DNA of 36,370 nt from Myxococcales bacterium (GTDB lineage: Bacteria; Myxococcota_A; Polyangia; Polyangiales; JAFGIB01), in NCBI GenBank assembly GCA_029880325.1, contig JAOUOP010000070.1:1-36370 (forward strand). Reading direction: 5' to 3'. Below, piece by piece: positions 9,301 to 16,227 of the stretch. The notes beneath the pieces were generated by a model. That model saw nothing but the letters and a program-made list of their open reading frames with translations, searched no databases and was not told the origin of the DNA. The translations under genes and the position numbers were made by a program. Positions within the stretch are counted from its first letter, which is position 1; each line of letters begins with the position of its first letter.

Positions 9301-11107
9301 GGGACTGCGCATCGGCGGGCTCTACGGTCCCGATCGCGCCGAGGCCGCCGTCGACACCTACCGCACGGCCCTGGAGTTTGCGCCGACACACCCGGGGCTT
9401 CTGCGCGCGTTGCTCGGGCGGTTGGGCGAAGATGCGCCGCCACGCGATCGCGCCGAGGTGATGCAGGCCCTGCTCAAAAGCGAGCAAGGCGCCGAAGCGG
9501 CGGAGCTGGCGCTTGCCGCGGTCGAGCTGTGGAATGGCCTCGATGAGCACGGACAGGTCGAGCGCGCGCTGGAGCTGGGTCTTGCGGCGAGCCCCGACCA
9601 CGAGGGGCTGCGCTCACGGCTCGAGGGTTGGTACGCCGAGCGCGGCATGTGGCGACCGCTGGCCGAGCTGCTCGAAAGCGACGCCGCGCGCCTGGGAGCC
9701 ACCGGCGGCGCCGTCGCGCGCCTGAAGAACGCGGCCATGCTCTACCGCGAGCAGCTCGACGACCTGAACGCCGCGGCCGGCAGCCTGCGCAAGGCCATCG
9801 AGATCGTGCCCGACGACTTGTCGCTGCTGGGCGAGCTGGCGCGCAACCTGGCCGCCGCGGGCGAGCACGAAGCGGCCATCGGCGACGTCACGGGCCTGCT
9901 CGATCGCCACCCCGAAAAAGACGCCGGGCGCGTGGACCTGCTCAAGGTGCGCTCAGAGCTTTACTTGGCGGTGGAACGGCTCGGCGATGCCGTGGGAGAC
10001 CTGGAAGAGGCCCACGCCATCGCAGCCGAAGAGGTGGCACCGGCACTGATCGACGCCCTCGAGCGCAGCAAGACCGTGGCGTTCACCGCCGGTGATACCG
10101 ACGCCGAGCGGCGCGCGGCGATGCGGCTGGTCGAGGTTCACGATGGCGCCGGAGCGCTGACGGCGGCGCGCGAAGTCTTGGCCGGCTGGGTCGAGCAGGA
10201 TCCGCGAGACGTGGAGGCCCTCAGGGCCCTGCGGCGACGCGACGAAGACGCAGAACTCTGGGAAGAAGTGGCGCGCAGCTGCGAGCGCCTGCTGGAGGCC
10301 GAAACGGGCGAAGCGCGCATCGAGGCTGCCCTGGGCCTGGCCGACGCCTGCGACCGGGCGGGCAGGCCCGAGCGTGCGCGGGAAGGCCTGGAGCGCATCC
10401 ACATGGACGAGCCGAGCAACGGCCTGATCCGCGGGCGGCTGCGCGAACTCTACGCCGCCATCGACGCCAAGCCCGAACTGGCGGCGATCCTGCTCACCGA
10501 CGCCTACGCCACCGAAGAAGTCGACGAAAAAGTTTCCCTTTTCCAGCGCGCCGCACGGCTTTACCTGGAGATGGACGACGCATCGGCGGCCCTGGGACCG
10601 CTGGACGAAGCCACCAAGCTGCAGCCCGAGGACCACGAGAGTCAGCTGCTGATGATCGACATCCAGATCAAGCTCGGGCGCATTGGCGAAGCCAAGGAGC
10701 GGCTGGACGAGGGCATCAAGGCCCACAAGCGGCGGCGCTCGCCGGAGCTGGCCAGCCTGTTGCTGCGCATGGGCCACGTGGCCGCCGCCGAGGGCGAGCA
10801 CGAGGAGCACCTCAAGTACCTGAACCAGGCCCTGGAGTGCGACCGCAAGAACGGCTACATCGCCTCGGAGTTGGCCGAAGCGGCGATCGCATCGGCCAAC
10901 TACGACGCGGCCATGAAGGCGCTGCGCTCGATCACGATGATGGACGACCCCAAGCCCATCACGCGCGCCATGGCCTTCCTCAAGCAGGCCCAGATCGCCC
11001 ACCTGCGCGGCGACCCGCGGCGGGCGCAGCACTGGGCGCGCAAGGCCAAGTCGCTGGACGAAGACCTGGCCGAGGCCGACAACTTCCTCGCCGAACTCGG
11101 AGCCTGA
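3329..11107 (+). CDS. Giant tetratricopeptide-repeat (TPR) protein
   Basis: 2,592 residues, almost entirely helical repeats of TPR/HAT type, rich in Ala, Leu, Glu and Arg. Typical units read like AIELYQGIF, ALEQAKEVLDANAG, AVERYRSALQVDPVNAAA, AVEPLAKALELAPKRRD and ALETILKAVSLDPGSDAL, each with the A...Y..AL...P spacing of a TPR helix pair; dozens are present from near residue 30 to the C-terminus. No signal peptide, membrane segment or catalytic domain is visible, so it is probably a cytoplasmic scaffold. I chose ATG 3329 because GAGGAG stands 3 nt upstream; an in-frame ATG at 3299 would add ten residues and lacks such a site. Very long TPR proteins are common in Myxococcota and mostly uncharacterised. 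It stands alone, converging with the hisA-like gene 26 bp away. Confidence 0.9.
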   Translation: MADDDVQQSGPDELSTAIEAVRDEPQEAERWDRVEELLDTIERPDDVSALFQSVLGGNDGLDAEVIDEVAQRGVRFYETWYGEDSNELPKLLERVLALQPEATWAFERLTVAHTVSERWAQLLDAYDRAIAAVDSGARRMQLLDEAAQAAKDFANEPDRAIGYLLQLYDLAPDNATVASSLERLLERQERWPDLVTLWQSQLERQTSKQAGQTRLRMAELFLDKTDEYDRALEQAKEVLDANAGSKAGLAVLERVLSHQAAEAEVRREAQEILKRHFVETKKPREVVRVLEAGLDCAGDKDRRDALRELVERLVDLNNDPAALQHQASLLILEPTPTERDGLRNLAERTRDYGLFAETLVQAADGCPQASVATELRIEAARTFEDKLSDNARAIELYQGIFTDADAGFAAIEVGRRLIPLLEKTEREQETLEALARMSELEPEEALKRELLGKVARLAERLGNQERAAAAWQARIGSDTEDVEALDALIQTAAEAEDWSQLVQLLEQRIKAPAAAERRRDDLVRLAAVHAERLADLPAAIEVWRRVQSGFGEDTETVAALTELLARAERWEELAETLGQAADRQITRFTDLQTRLGDAFLRRLDRPESAVERYRSALQVDPVNAAAREGLRATVEDERCRGAAIEALSEAYAITGEWENTLALLEPRLQLEESPTVRAELLIEAAELHEDRGEDLQAALACYTRAFALIPDDRSAEKEIRRLAEQLEAWGAVVQAYRDTIESFGQVTPRVGELRYEEGQTLENRLGDAQAALGAYAQAASICRDRVPFALAAARVAAELGHYDDAVAHALGCMVELERPDQALIETLEHAAERGESWEALCQSMLRALGFETETMKPALARQLYARTAGWQKEKRGDDAAAENCLLRAVEADASDGATLRALIDLQRREPSEALVDSLLKLADLHPANLDPLLEAADVARETVADEEARVRIYRRLFDGSARALRSGQETAGEASAAHGASWAVDQLSAVLPALDQADRAVEVLREAASLPFDGELRRDYLCRAAELARGVLGDAQAAIMLYRDVLQIDGADRRALQALGQLYTSSDSLPELLMLRRQELELERDPDRALELRLAIVQLLGEMEARGGRLELLKNNLKLKPGHEETVSAIIAILNGQRRHAELAELLAQQAKALSKAEQTARAAGLLRQAAALYSDELGDTDAAISTYRRLHELEPGGPASAALARLYLERGQHAMAAQWMEVRLDAASDEDRPAAVAELANVQLAAGQREQAYGNLERALSVDPGLDAARETLTALYREDERYKPLARLLVQSADRCESKDTALSLLEEAANLYERVLEDPARAVEPLAKALELAPKRRDLGLRHAEGLRVAGRLDEAQGALEAMVASYGRKRSAERADLHYLLAGVARDAGDLERAYKELETATKMDMAHSRAMHMLGKLSHQQGDLDRAERAYRGLLMLVRRHPPEAEEDVGPSEVFFELSAIATAREQNEQAEELMESAMEAATQSDSEARRFQRVLRTRGETDQLMRLLDARMKFAQDASVEAEILAVRAQALADPLGRHDEALETILKAVSLDPGSDALHQQARKLSASMQQLDAYVERLSQLSEDARRKKAAKSKKLSARLNLRMGEVFEAELNDLDRAAAVYAKVEASGLYVTDAWMAMARVAGKRGDVEEQRRVLQRIADPNTKETSAEQRRDALYALAELELSDADRRDQGVADLERALEGESDFGRAKEVLRATASGAAGHTGVQELFERVARDSGDDLMLLEHFERLAVGEVGLGMLRQGIELAQRMGETGRAEQLLIRAAEVARGLENREGTTWIFSGLAECRSAAGDIQRAIGHLQEAVETAEGSDAEVLGRELAELAAGEGGDLEVAVATYSRLLDADRSDRTLWVPLLSVFRRIGDRGRFEAFAEQCAQDLLGGDERAMVHLARAKFLVEVEGDERDAVVPLRAALDEDPGQLEATEMLTEIYNKYDMGDELAELLGGQFDRARDMGNVEAVVELGLRIGGLYGPDRAEAAVDTYRTALEFAPTHPGLLRALLGRLGEDAPPRDRAEVMQALLKSEQGAEAAELALAAVELWNGLDEHGQVERALELGLAASPDHEGLRSRLEGWYAERGMWRPLAELLESDAARLGATGGAVARLKNAAMLYREQLDDLNAAAGSLRKAIEIVPDDLSLLGELARNLAAAGEHEAAIGDVTGLLDRHPEKDAGRVDLLKVRSELYLAVERLGDAVGDLEEAHAIAAEEVAPALIDALERSKTVAFTAGDTDAERRAAMRLVEVHDGAGALTAAREVLAGWVEQDPRDVEALRALRRRDEDAELWEEVARSCERLLEAETGEARIEAALGLADACDRAGRPERAREGLERIHMDEPSNGLIRGRLRELYAAIDAKPELAAILLTDAYATEEVDEKVSLFQRAARLYLEMDDASAALGPLDEATKLQPEDHESQLLMIDIQIKLGRIGEAKERLDEGIKAHKRRRSPELASLLLRMGHVAAAEGEHEEHLKYLNQALECDRKNGYIASELAEAAIASANYDAAMKALRSITMMDDPKPITRAMAFLKQAQIAHLRGDPRRAQHWARKAKSLDEDLAEADNFLAELGA

Positions 11108-11114
11108 CCCCGCC

Positions 11115-11139
11115 GGCTGGGCCCGACGGGCCGTCAGCC
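11115..11139. terminator. Possible bidirectional hairpin between convergent genes
   Basis: The junction of the TPR and hisA-like genes contains GGCCC-GAC-GGGCC (11120-11132) flanked by GGCT/AGCC, giving a G+C-rich stem of about nine pairs with a small internal mismatch. It overlaps the last codon of the minus-strand gene. No U-tract follows on either strand, so intrinsic termination is uncertain. Confidence 0.35.
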
Positions 11140-11901
11140 AGCGGCGCGATTGTGGGCGACGCAATCAGCGTAGCGCACCAGCTCGCCGCCGAAAATGTCC
11201 AGGGCGCTGCCGAAGGTGAGGTCCACGCGCCCGGCGCTCAACTCGGCCACCCGCTCCAGATCGGAGAGGCGATTGGCGCCGCCGGCGTAGGTGCAGGGCA
11301 GCGGGCATTGCTCGCCCAGGACCTGGACCAGCTCGGCGTCGATGCCGCGGCACAGGCCCTCCACGTCGGCGGCATGGATCAAAAACTCGCTGCAGTGGGC
11401 CGCCAGGCGCTCGAAGGTGCGGGCCTCGATCGGCACCTCGGTGATCGTCTGCCAGCGGTCCACCGCCACCCGCCAGCCGTCGTCCCGGCGCCGACAGCTC
11501 AGATCGATCACGAGCTGCTCGGGCCCTGCGACCTCGCCGAGCGCATCGAGGCGTTGCTGGCTGAGACGGCCGTTTTCGAAAAGCCAGCTGGTCACGATCA
11601 CCTTGGAGGCGCCTGCGGCGAGCCACTCGGCGGCATTGCCCGCGTCGATGCCGCCGCCGAGCTGCAGGCCAGCGGGCCAGGCGCCGAGCGCTTCGCGGGC
11701 CGCTGCATCATTGCCGGGGCCGAGCTTGATCACGTGGCCGCCGACGAGCCCGTCCTCGCGGTACATGCCGGCGAAGTGGGCCGGACCGTGCTCGCTGACG
11801 AAGTTCTCGCGCGGCCCGCGCCCCTGGTCGGAGAGCGTGCCGCCGACGATTTGCTTGACCTTGCCCGCGTGGAGGTCGATGCACGGACGAAAGAGGGTCA
11901 T
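11134..11901 (-). CDS. hisA: Eukaryotic-type phosphoribosylformimino-AICAR isomerase (HisA/HIS6)
   Basis: 255-residue (beta/alpha)8 barrel catalysing the fourth step of histidine synthesis, the Amadori isomerisation of ProFAR to PRFAR. The catalytic aspartates are D9 (CIDLHAGKVKQIVGG) and D133 (VIDLSCR). Several segments follow the yeast/plant HIS6 class as I remember it rather than the bacterial HisA class: CIDLHxGxVKQIVGGTL, NFVSEH, HVIKLGPGNDAAAREAL, ASKVIVTSWLF, EFLIHAADVEGLCRGID, YAGGA, GRVDLTFGSALDIFGG. Length also fits that class (about 255-265). Start ATG 11901 aligns with the family N-terminus. No other his gene is nearby, so it is a stand-alone gene, divergent from the acyl-CoA synthetase. 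Function is well supported; the origin by transfer is inference. Confidence 0.93.
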   Translation of the reverse strand: MTLFRPCIDLHAGKVKQIVGGTLSDQGRGPRENFVSEHGPAHFAGMYREDGLVGGHVIKLGPGNDAAAREALGAWPAGLQLGGGIDAGNAAEWLAAGASKVIVTSWLFENGRLSQQRLDALGEVAGPEQLVIDLSCRRRDDGWRVAVDRWQTITEVPIEARTFERLAAHCSEFLIHAADVEGLCRGIDAELVQVLGEQCPLPCTYAGGANRLSDLERVAELSAGRVDLTFGSALDIFGGELVRYADCVAHNRAAG

Positions 11902-12031
11902 GGCGGCGGCGGCTGAAGGTGGGGCGGCACAGCTGGCCGGGCAGTATTGGCGATTGTCGGGAGCGACGCCAGCGCCTGCGGCGGGCGCAGTCCCGACGCG
12001 AGCTTCCTGTGTCCCATTGCGGGGAAAATGT

Positions 12032-12040
12032 TGCTAGGAT
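12032..12040 (+). promoter_or_regulatory. Possible extended -10 element for the acyl-CoA synthetase gene
   Basis: TGCTAGGAT fits the extended -10 pattern TGnTAnnaT, about 50 bp before the ATG at 12091. No well-placed -35 is visible (TTGCGG at 12017 is too close), so this is tentative. Confidence 0.3.
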
Positions 12041-12090
12041 TTGCGCCCGAAATCAGGACAGGATCTTCACCCGCAATCCGGGAGAGCAGC

Positions 12091-13896
12091 ATGACGACCA
12101 CGGACTCGATCGAACAGACCGTCGCAGGACTCACCTTGCCCAAGGCCTTTTTGGCGACGGTGGGCAAGCACGGCAGCAGCACCGCCCTGCGCTGGAAGGT
12201 GGGCGAAGACTTCCAGTCCATGAATTACGACCAATACGCCGAGAAGGTCGCGCGCGCCACCGCCGGCCTCAAGGCCCTGGGCCTGATGCCCGGGCAGCGC
12301 GTGGTCCTGATGATGCGCAACATCGCCGAGTTCCACGTCATCGACATGGCGATTTGCTTCTGCGGCGCGACGCCGGTGTCGATCTACAACTCGAGTTCAC
12401 CCGAGCAGATCCAATACCTGGCCGAGCACTGCGAAGCATCGCTGGCGATCGTCGAAGCCGGCGAGTTCTACAATCGCTTCGCACAGGTGCGCGGGAAACT
12501 GCCGGGGGTGAAGAAGATCGGCGTCGTCGGCGGTCAAGCTCCGACCGACGGCTTCAGCTACGAGGGGCTACTCGAGAGCGATGCTATCGATCTGCAGACC
12601 TGCATCGAGCACAGCAAGCCCGAAGACCTCGCGACGCTGATCTACACCTCGGGCACCACCGGCCCGCCCAAGGGTGTGATGATCACCCATCGCAACGTGA
12701 TGCATCAGCTGGAAGCACTTCGGCGTCGCTTTTCGGAAGCGCCGGACTTCGACGGCCAGCTGGCCGGCCTGCGCATGGTCTCTTACCTGCCCATGGCGCA
12801 CATCGCCGAGCGCAACGTCAGCTACTACACGGCGATTTACCACGGCTGCGAAGTCACCACCTGCCCCGACCCGACCGCCATTCTCTCCTACCTGCAGCCG
12901 GTCAAACCCCAAGTTTTCTTCGGCGTACCGCGGGTTTGGGAAAAGATGTACGCGGGCGTCAAAAGCGCCCTGGCGGCCGACCCGGAGAAAGCCCAGAAGA
13001 TCCAGGAGGCCGTCACCGCAGGCGGCCCAATTGCGGAAAAGATCGACTGGGGCAAGGCCAGCGACGAGGAAAAAGCGACCTATGCATTCCTCGACGAAGT
13101 GGCCTTCAAGACCATCCGCGGCCTGCTCGGCCTCGACGAGTGCAAGTTCGCGATCACCGGCGCCGCGCCCATCGTGCCCGAAATGCTGGGCTGGTTCCGC
13201 GCCATCGGCGTGCCGCTGACCGAGATTTACGGCATGAGCGAAACCACCGGGGGCATGACCTGGGCCTCCACGCGGGTCAAACCCGGAACCGTCGGCCGGG
13301 CCCTGGAGGGCATCGAGGTCAAGCTCGCCGACGACGGCGAGATCATCTGCAAGGGCGGCCCCATCTTCCAGGGCTACCTCAAAGCCGAAGAACAGACCGC
13401 CGAAGCGCTCGACGCCGACGGCTGGCTGCACAGCGGCGACATCGGCGAGCTCGACGACGAGGGCTACTTCAAGATCGTCGACCGCAAAAAGGAGCTGATC
13501 ATCACGGCGGGCGGTAAAAACATCAGCCCTGCCAACCTGGAGTCACAGCTCAAGATGATTCCGCTGGTGGGCCAAGCCTGCGCCATCGGCGACCGGCGAC
13601 CCTTCGTCAGCGCGCTGCTCGTACTCGACCCGGACGTGGCCAAGGCCTGGGCGGCTCAACACGGAGTGGAGGCGAACCTGCAGGCGTTGGCCGAGGACGA
13701 GCGTGTGCTGGCCGCCATCAACGAAGGCCTGGCCGAGGCCATGGCCGGCTTCAACAGCGCCGAGCGCGTCAAGAAGGTGCGCGTACTGGGCGTCGAGTGG
13801 CTTCCCGACTCCGAAGAGCTGACACCGACCAGCAAGCTCAAGCGGCGCGAGATCATGAAAAAGTACGCCGACGAGATCGAAGGCCTGTACGCCTGA
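12091..13896 (+). CDS. Long-chain fatty acid-CoA ligase (AMP-binding enzyme)
   Basis: 601-residue adenylate-forming enzyme of the FAA1/bubblegum-like long-chain acyl-CoA synthetase group (COG1022 type); it activates fatty acids to acyl-AMP and then acyl-CoA. Motifs: P-loop YTSGTTGPPKG at 185-195; YGMSETTG at 380-387; WLHSGDIG at 445-452 followed by the hinge DRKKELIITAGGKNISP; and a C-terminal TSKLKRR with Lys582 in the place of the catalytic lysine. ATG 12091 was chosen because GGGAG precedes it by six bases and because the frame further upstream lacks family similarity. It has no co-directional neighbour close by, so it is probably monocistronic. Substrate chain length cannot be read from the sequence. 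Confidence 0.93.
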   Translation: MTTTDSIEQTVAGLTLPKAFLATVGKHGSSTALRWKVGEDFQSMNYDQYAEKVARATAGLKALGLMPGQRVVLMMRNIAEFHVIDMAICFCGATPVSIYNSSSPEQIQYLAEHCEASLAIVEAGEFYNRFAQVRGKLPGVKKIGVVGGQAPTDGFSYEGLLESDAIDLQTCIEHSKPEDLATLIYTSGTTGPPKGVMITHRNVMHQLEALRRRFSEAPDFDGQLAGLRMVSYLPMAHIAERNVSYYTAIYHGCEVTTCPDPTAILSYLQPVKPQVFFGVPRVWEKMYAGVKSALAADPEKAQKIQEAVTAGGPIAEKIDWGKASDEEKATYAFLDEVAFKTIRGLLGLDECKFAITGAAPIVPEMLGWFRAIGVPLTEIYGMSETTGGMTWASTRVKPGTVGRALEGIEVKLADDGEIICKGGPIFQGYLKAEEQTAEALDADGWLHSGDIGELDDEGYFKIVDRKKELIITAGGKNISPANLESQLKMIPLVGQACAIGDRRPFVSALLVLDPDVAKAWAAQHGVEANLQALAEDERVLAAINEGLAEAMAGFNSAERVKKVRVLGVEWLPDSEELTPTSKLKRREIMKKYADEIEGLYA

Positions 13897-14396
13897 CGGC
13901 AGCAGGGGCTCGGCAGCGGCTGGTAGCGGTTGCTGGCCCCTGGACGCGTAGACCAGGATGACTTCGCTCAAACCGATGCGTTGGACGTGGAGTTGCTGGG
14001 CGGGCAGCTCGAGGGACTCGACCTGAAAGCGGGGCAAAGCCCCTCGGTTCGCCGCTTGCTGCGCCGCAGGGCGCGGCGAGCGTATGGCGGGCTCCGGTGC
14101 GGCGTGGCGGGCGGGGCCCCGTGCGGCGGGCGCCGACCGGGCGTAGCGCGTTGCGGGCGAGGCGCTCGCGTGCACTGACAGCTGCGCCAGACTGGCGCCA
14201 CTGCCGCCAGCCGCGAGCGACAATGCCCGGGTCAAGAGCGCGGCGAGCGCAGGGTCGGGGAAGACGAACGCAACGGACTTGAGGGCGGCGGGCCCGTGCG
14301 GAATTCAACGCTGCGCCCCGGTGCAACCCGATCACAGATCTTGGCGGCGCGCGCATTAACTCAGATGAATCGTAGGCGGCGGTATTTCGCCAGGCG
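13897..14396. other. 500-bp stretch without a clear gene; possible coding remnant on the minus strand
   Basis: No intact gene is supported here. On the minus strand one frame stays open from about 14301 down into the 3' end of the acyl-CoA synthetase gene. Parts of it look protein-like, such as ALKSVAFVFPDPALAALLTRA near 14290-14230 and FQVESLELPAQQLHVQRIG near 14035-13975. It has no ATG, only a TTG at 14235, and would overlap the synthetase gene by about 350 bp. A decayed gene is possible; biased composition is equally possible. Confidence 0.3.
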
Positions 14397-15086
14397 GTGA
14401 TTTTGGAATCGACTGTCCGTAGTGCACGCTTCGCGGCGTGGATCCTGTATTGCGTGTTGACGGCGTGCGCCTTTGAGCGTGGTCCGGTCGCGGCCGGCGC
14501 TCGGGGAGCCGATGGCGATTCCGCCATCACAGCGGATCGCGATGCGGAAGGCGAAATCGCCCTCGACGGCGGCGACGAAAAGCAGAAACCGACCGACGCG
14601 GGCGCGTCATCAGTCGAGAGCTGGGATTCACCCGACGCCGAAACCGAAGAGGGAACGGCAGACCCGCTGGTGCCCGCGACCGTCGCAGATGCCAAGGGCG
14701 ACGGAGCATCGGATGCAGCGATCGGCGAGACCGACGCGAAAGCAACCGACGGCGAGCCAGGAGCCCAGGACGCGGCACTACCACCAGCTCGCTTCAGCAC
14801 AGCTTGCAGTCAAGACAGCGATTGCCGGAGCGACGAAGCCTGCGTGCGCGGCTCGGGCCCGGGAGCCATCTCCTACTGCTCCCAAAGCTGCTCGGCAGCC
14901 AGCGACTGCGAAGCGCCGGCGAACTTCCCGCAACCGGTCTGTGCAGGCCAGGGCTTCGGAGGCCAAGGCCGCTGCCGCATCACCTGCGACTTTCTGGTCA
15001 ACCAATCCTGCCCTGGCGACATGATCTGCCAGGACATCCTCGTCATCTTCCCCGCGGGCACAGGCACCTGCGGCTTCGCGAACTGA
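14397..15086 (+). CDS. Cys-rich lipoprotein with acidic linker
   Basis: 229-residue predicted lipoprotein. The signal runs from a GTG start to a textbook lipobox LTAC, Cys24. Residues about 30-130 form an Asp/Glu/Ala/Gly-rich, low-complexity, acidic linker. Residues 137-225 form a compact domain with twelve cysteines (CSQDSDC, CSQSCSAASDC, CRITC, CPGDMIC), presumably disulfide-bonded at the cell surface. This architecture is typical of Myxococcota surface lipoproteins of unknown function, and the C-x5-C-x5-C spacing recalls small eukaryotic-like Cys repeats. A TTG two codons downstream is an alternative start. I do not recognise a specific family and assign no function. Confidence 0.75.
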   Translation: MILESTVRSARFAAWILYCVLTACAFERGPVAAGARGADGDSAITADRDAEGEIALDGGDEKQKPTDAGASSVESWDSPDAETEEGTADPLVPATVADAKGDGASDAAIGETDAKATDGEPGAQDAALPPARFSTACSQDSDCRSDEACVRGSGPGAISYCSQSCSAASDCEAPANFPQPVCAGQGFGGQGRCRITCDFLVNQSCPGDMICQDILVIFPAGTGTCGFAN

Positions 15087-15092
15087 TCGCGA

Positions 15093-15110
15093 CTTCGGCA
15101 AGGCCCGAAG
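15093..15110 (+). terminator. Short hairpin after the Cys-rich lipoprotein gene
   Basis: CTTCGG (15093-15098) and CCGAAG (15105-15110) form a perfect 6-bp stem around a 6-nt loop, 6 bp after the stop codon. The next T-run (15141-15146) is too far away to belong to it, so only weak or factor-dependent termination is suggested. Confidence 0.3.
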
Positions 15111-15186
15111 CGCTATACCCTCCCAAATAACTTCCAGGACGTTTTTTCGGCGGCGGCTCGGAGAGCGGACTACGCTTGGAACTGCG

Positions 15187-16212
15187 ATGACTGGGCTGCG
15201 GATCGAACGCTTTCATTTCGATGGCGCAAGCGAGCTGGATTGGGAGCGTCGCCACGCGCTGTATCGGGCGGCGCAGCAGGAGATGCAGAGCGCTCCCATG
15301 CCGCTTCAGGCATATCGCGCGAGCTATGGACCGGGGCGCAAGGGCGTCCGCCGACGCTCGTGGCTGGCCCGTCAAGGAGATGAGGTGGTGGCCAAGCTCG
15401 ACCTGGCGACCGACCCCGCGGTCGAGGGGGTCGCCATCGTCGCACTGCATGTCGCCGCTTCCGTACGACGTCGCGGCATCGGGCGGCAGCTCGTCACCCG
15501 CGCCCTCGAAGCCACCACCCCCAGGCCGCGTGAGATCTTCGCCAGCACCATGCTCGCAGATGGCCGCCACGTCTGCGAGCACTACGGAGGACGCGTGAGC
15601 CTGGTAGGGGCAGAGCGCAGCCTGCACATGGACGCCGTGGACTGGAAGCAGATCGACTCGATTCGAAGCGCCGGCCTCGAGCGCTGGCCGGCGGTCCATC
15701 TGGTCGAGTTCGAGCAGCTACCCGAAGCCCTCGCGCAAGCCTACCTGCAGACCTACAATCAGGCATGGCGCGACCAGCCGCGACCCTTCCCGCAGCCAGA
15801 GCCCGACATCACGCTCGAGGATCGAAGGCGCCAGGAGGAACGCTTGCGCGCGCAGGGTCTGGAGTGGTTCACGCTGCTGAGTCTCGAAGCCGACGGGCAG
15901 GTGAGCGCCGTCACCGAAATCTACCACGACCCCGGCGTCGCCGATCTGATTCGGCAGCAGATCACGGGGGTCGCCCGCGAGCGCCGCGGCCGCGGGCTCG
16001 CAACCTGGCTCAAGGCCGAACTTCTATACCGCCTACGTGCGCGCTACCCGCTCGCGGCCCGCGTCGTTGCCCACAACGGCAATGACAATGCACCAATGCT
16101 AGCGATCAACCGAAAGTTTGGGTTCGACACAGCCGTGGAGCACTACACCTACTGCTTCGAAGCCGCACCGCTACTCGCACGCTTGCGGCTTGCAGCCCCC
16201 GACCTCCCATGA
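15187..16212 (+). CDS. Tandem GNAT-family N-acetyltransferase
   Basis: 341 residues with two GNAT folds in a row. The first acetyl-CoA-binding motif is VAASVRRRGIGRQLV (about 90-104). The second is TGVARERRGRGLATWLKAE (about 260-278), followed by the conserved end NDNAPMLAINRKFGF. GNAT enzymes move an acyl group from acyl-CoA to an amine. Two-domain GNATs include mycothiol synthase MshD, but nothing else here suggests mycothiol. In such proteins often only one half is catalytic; here both Arg/Gly-rich motifs look intact. A GGAA lies six bases before the ATG at 15187. The gene converges with the YceI gene, with only 15 bp between stops. Substrate unknown. Confidence 0.85.
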   Translation: MTGLRIERFHFDGASELDWERRHALYRAAQQEMQSAPMPLQAYRASYGPGRKGVRRRSWLARQGDEVVAKLDLATDPAVEGVAIVALHVAASVRRRGIGRQLVTRALEATTPRPREIFASTMLADGRHVCEHYGGRVSLVGAERSLHMDAVDWKQIDSIRSAGLERWPAVHLVEFEQLPEALAQAYLQTYNQAWRDQPRPFPQPEPDITLEDRRRQEERLRAQGLEWFTLLSLEADGQVSAVTEIYHDPGVADLIRQQITGVARERRGRGLATWLKAELLYRLRARYPLAARVVAHNGNDNAPMLAINRKFGFDTAVEHYTYCFEAAPLLARLRLAAPDLP

Positions 16213-16227
16213 AGTCACGGCGAAAAA

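Noticed and set aside
10837..11916. Plus-strand frame of 359 codons across the hisA-like gene
   Set aside because: It mirrors the well-supported hisA-like gene and has no recognisable domain.
12568..13431. Minus-strand frame of 287 codons inside the acyl-CoA synthetase gene
   Set aside because: Shadow of a gene with all family motifs intact.
15141..15146. Run of six T as part of an intrinsic terminator for the Cys-rich lipoprotein gene
   Set aside because: The nearest stem ends 30 bp earlier, so the parts do not make a normal terminator.
15187..16212. Identification of the tandem GNAT as mycothiol synthase
   Set aside because: Only the two-domain layout is shared; no other mycothiol gene is present and the lineage does not make mycothiol as far as I know.
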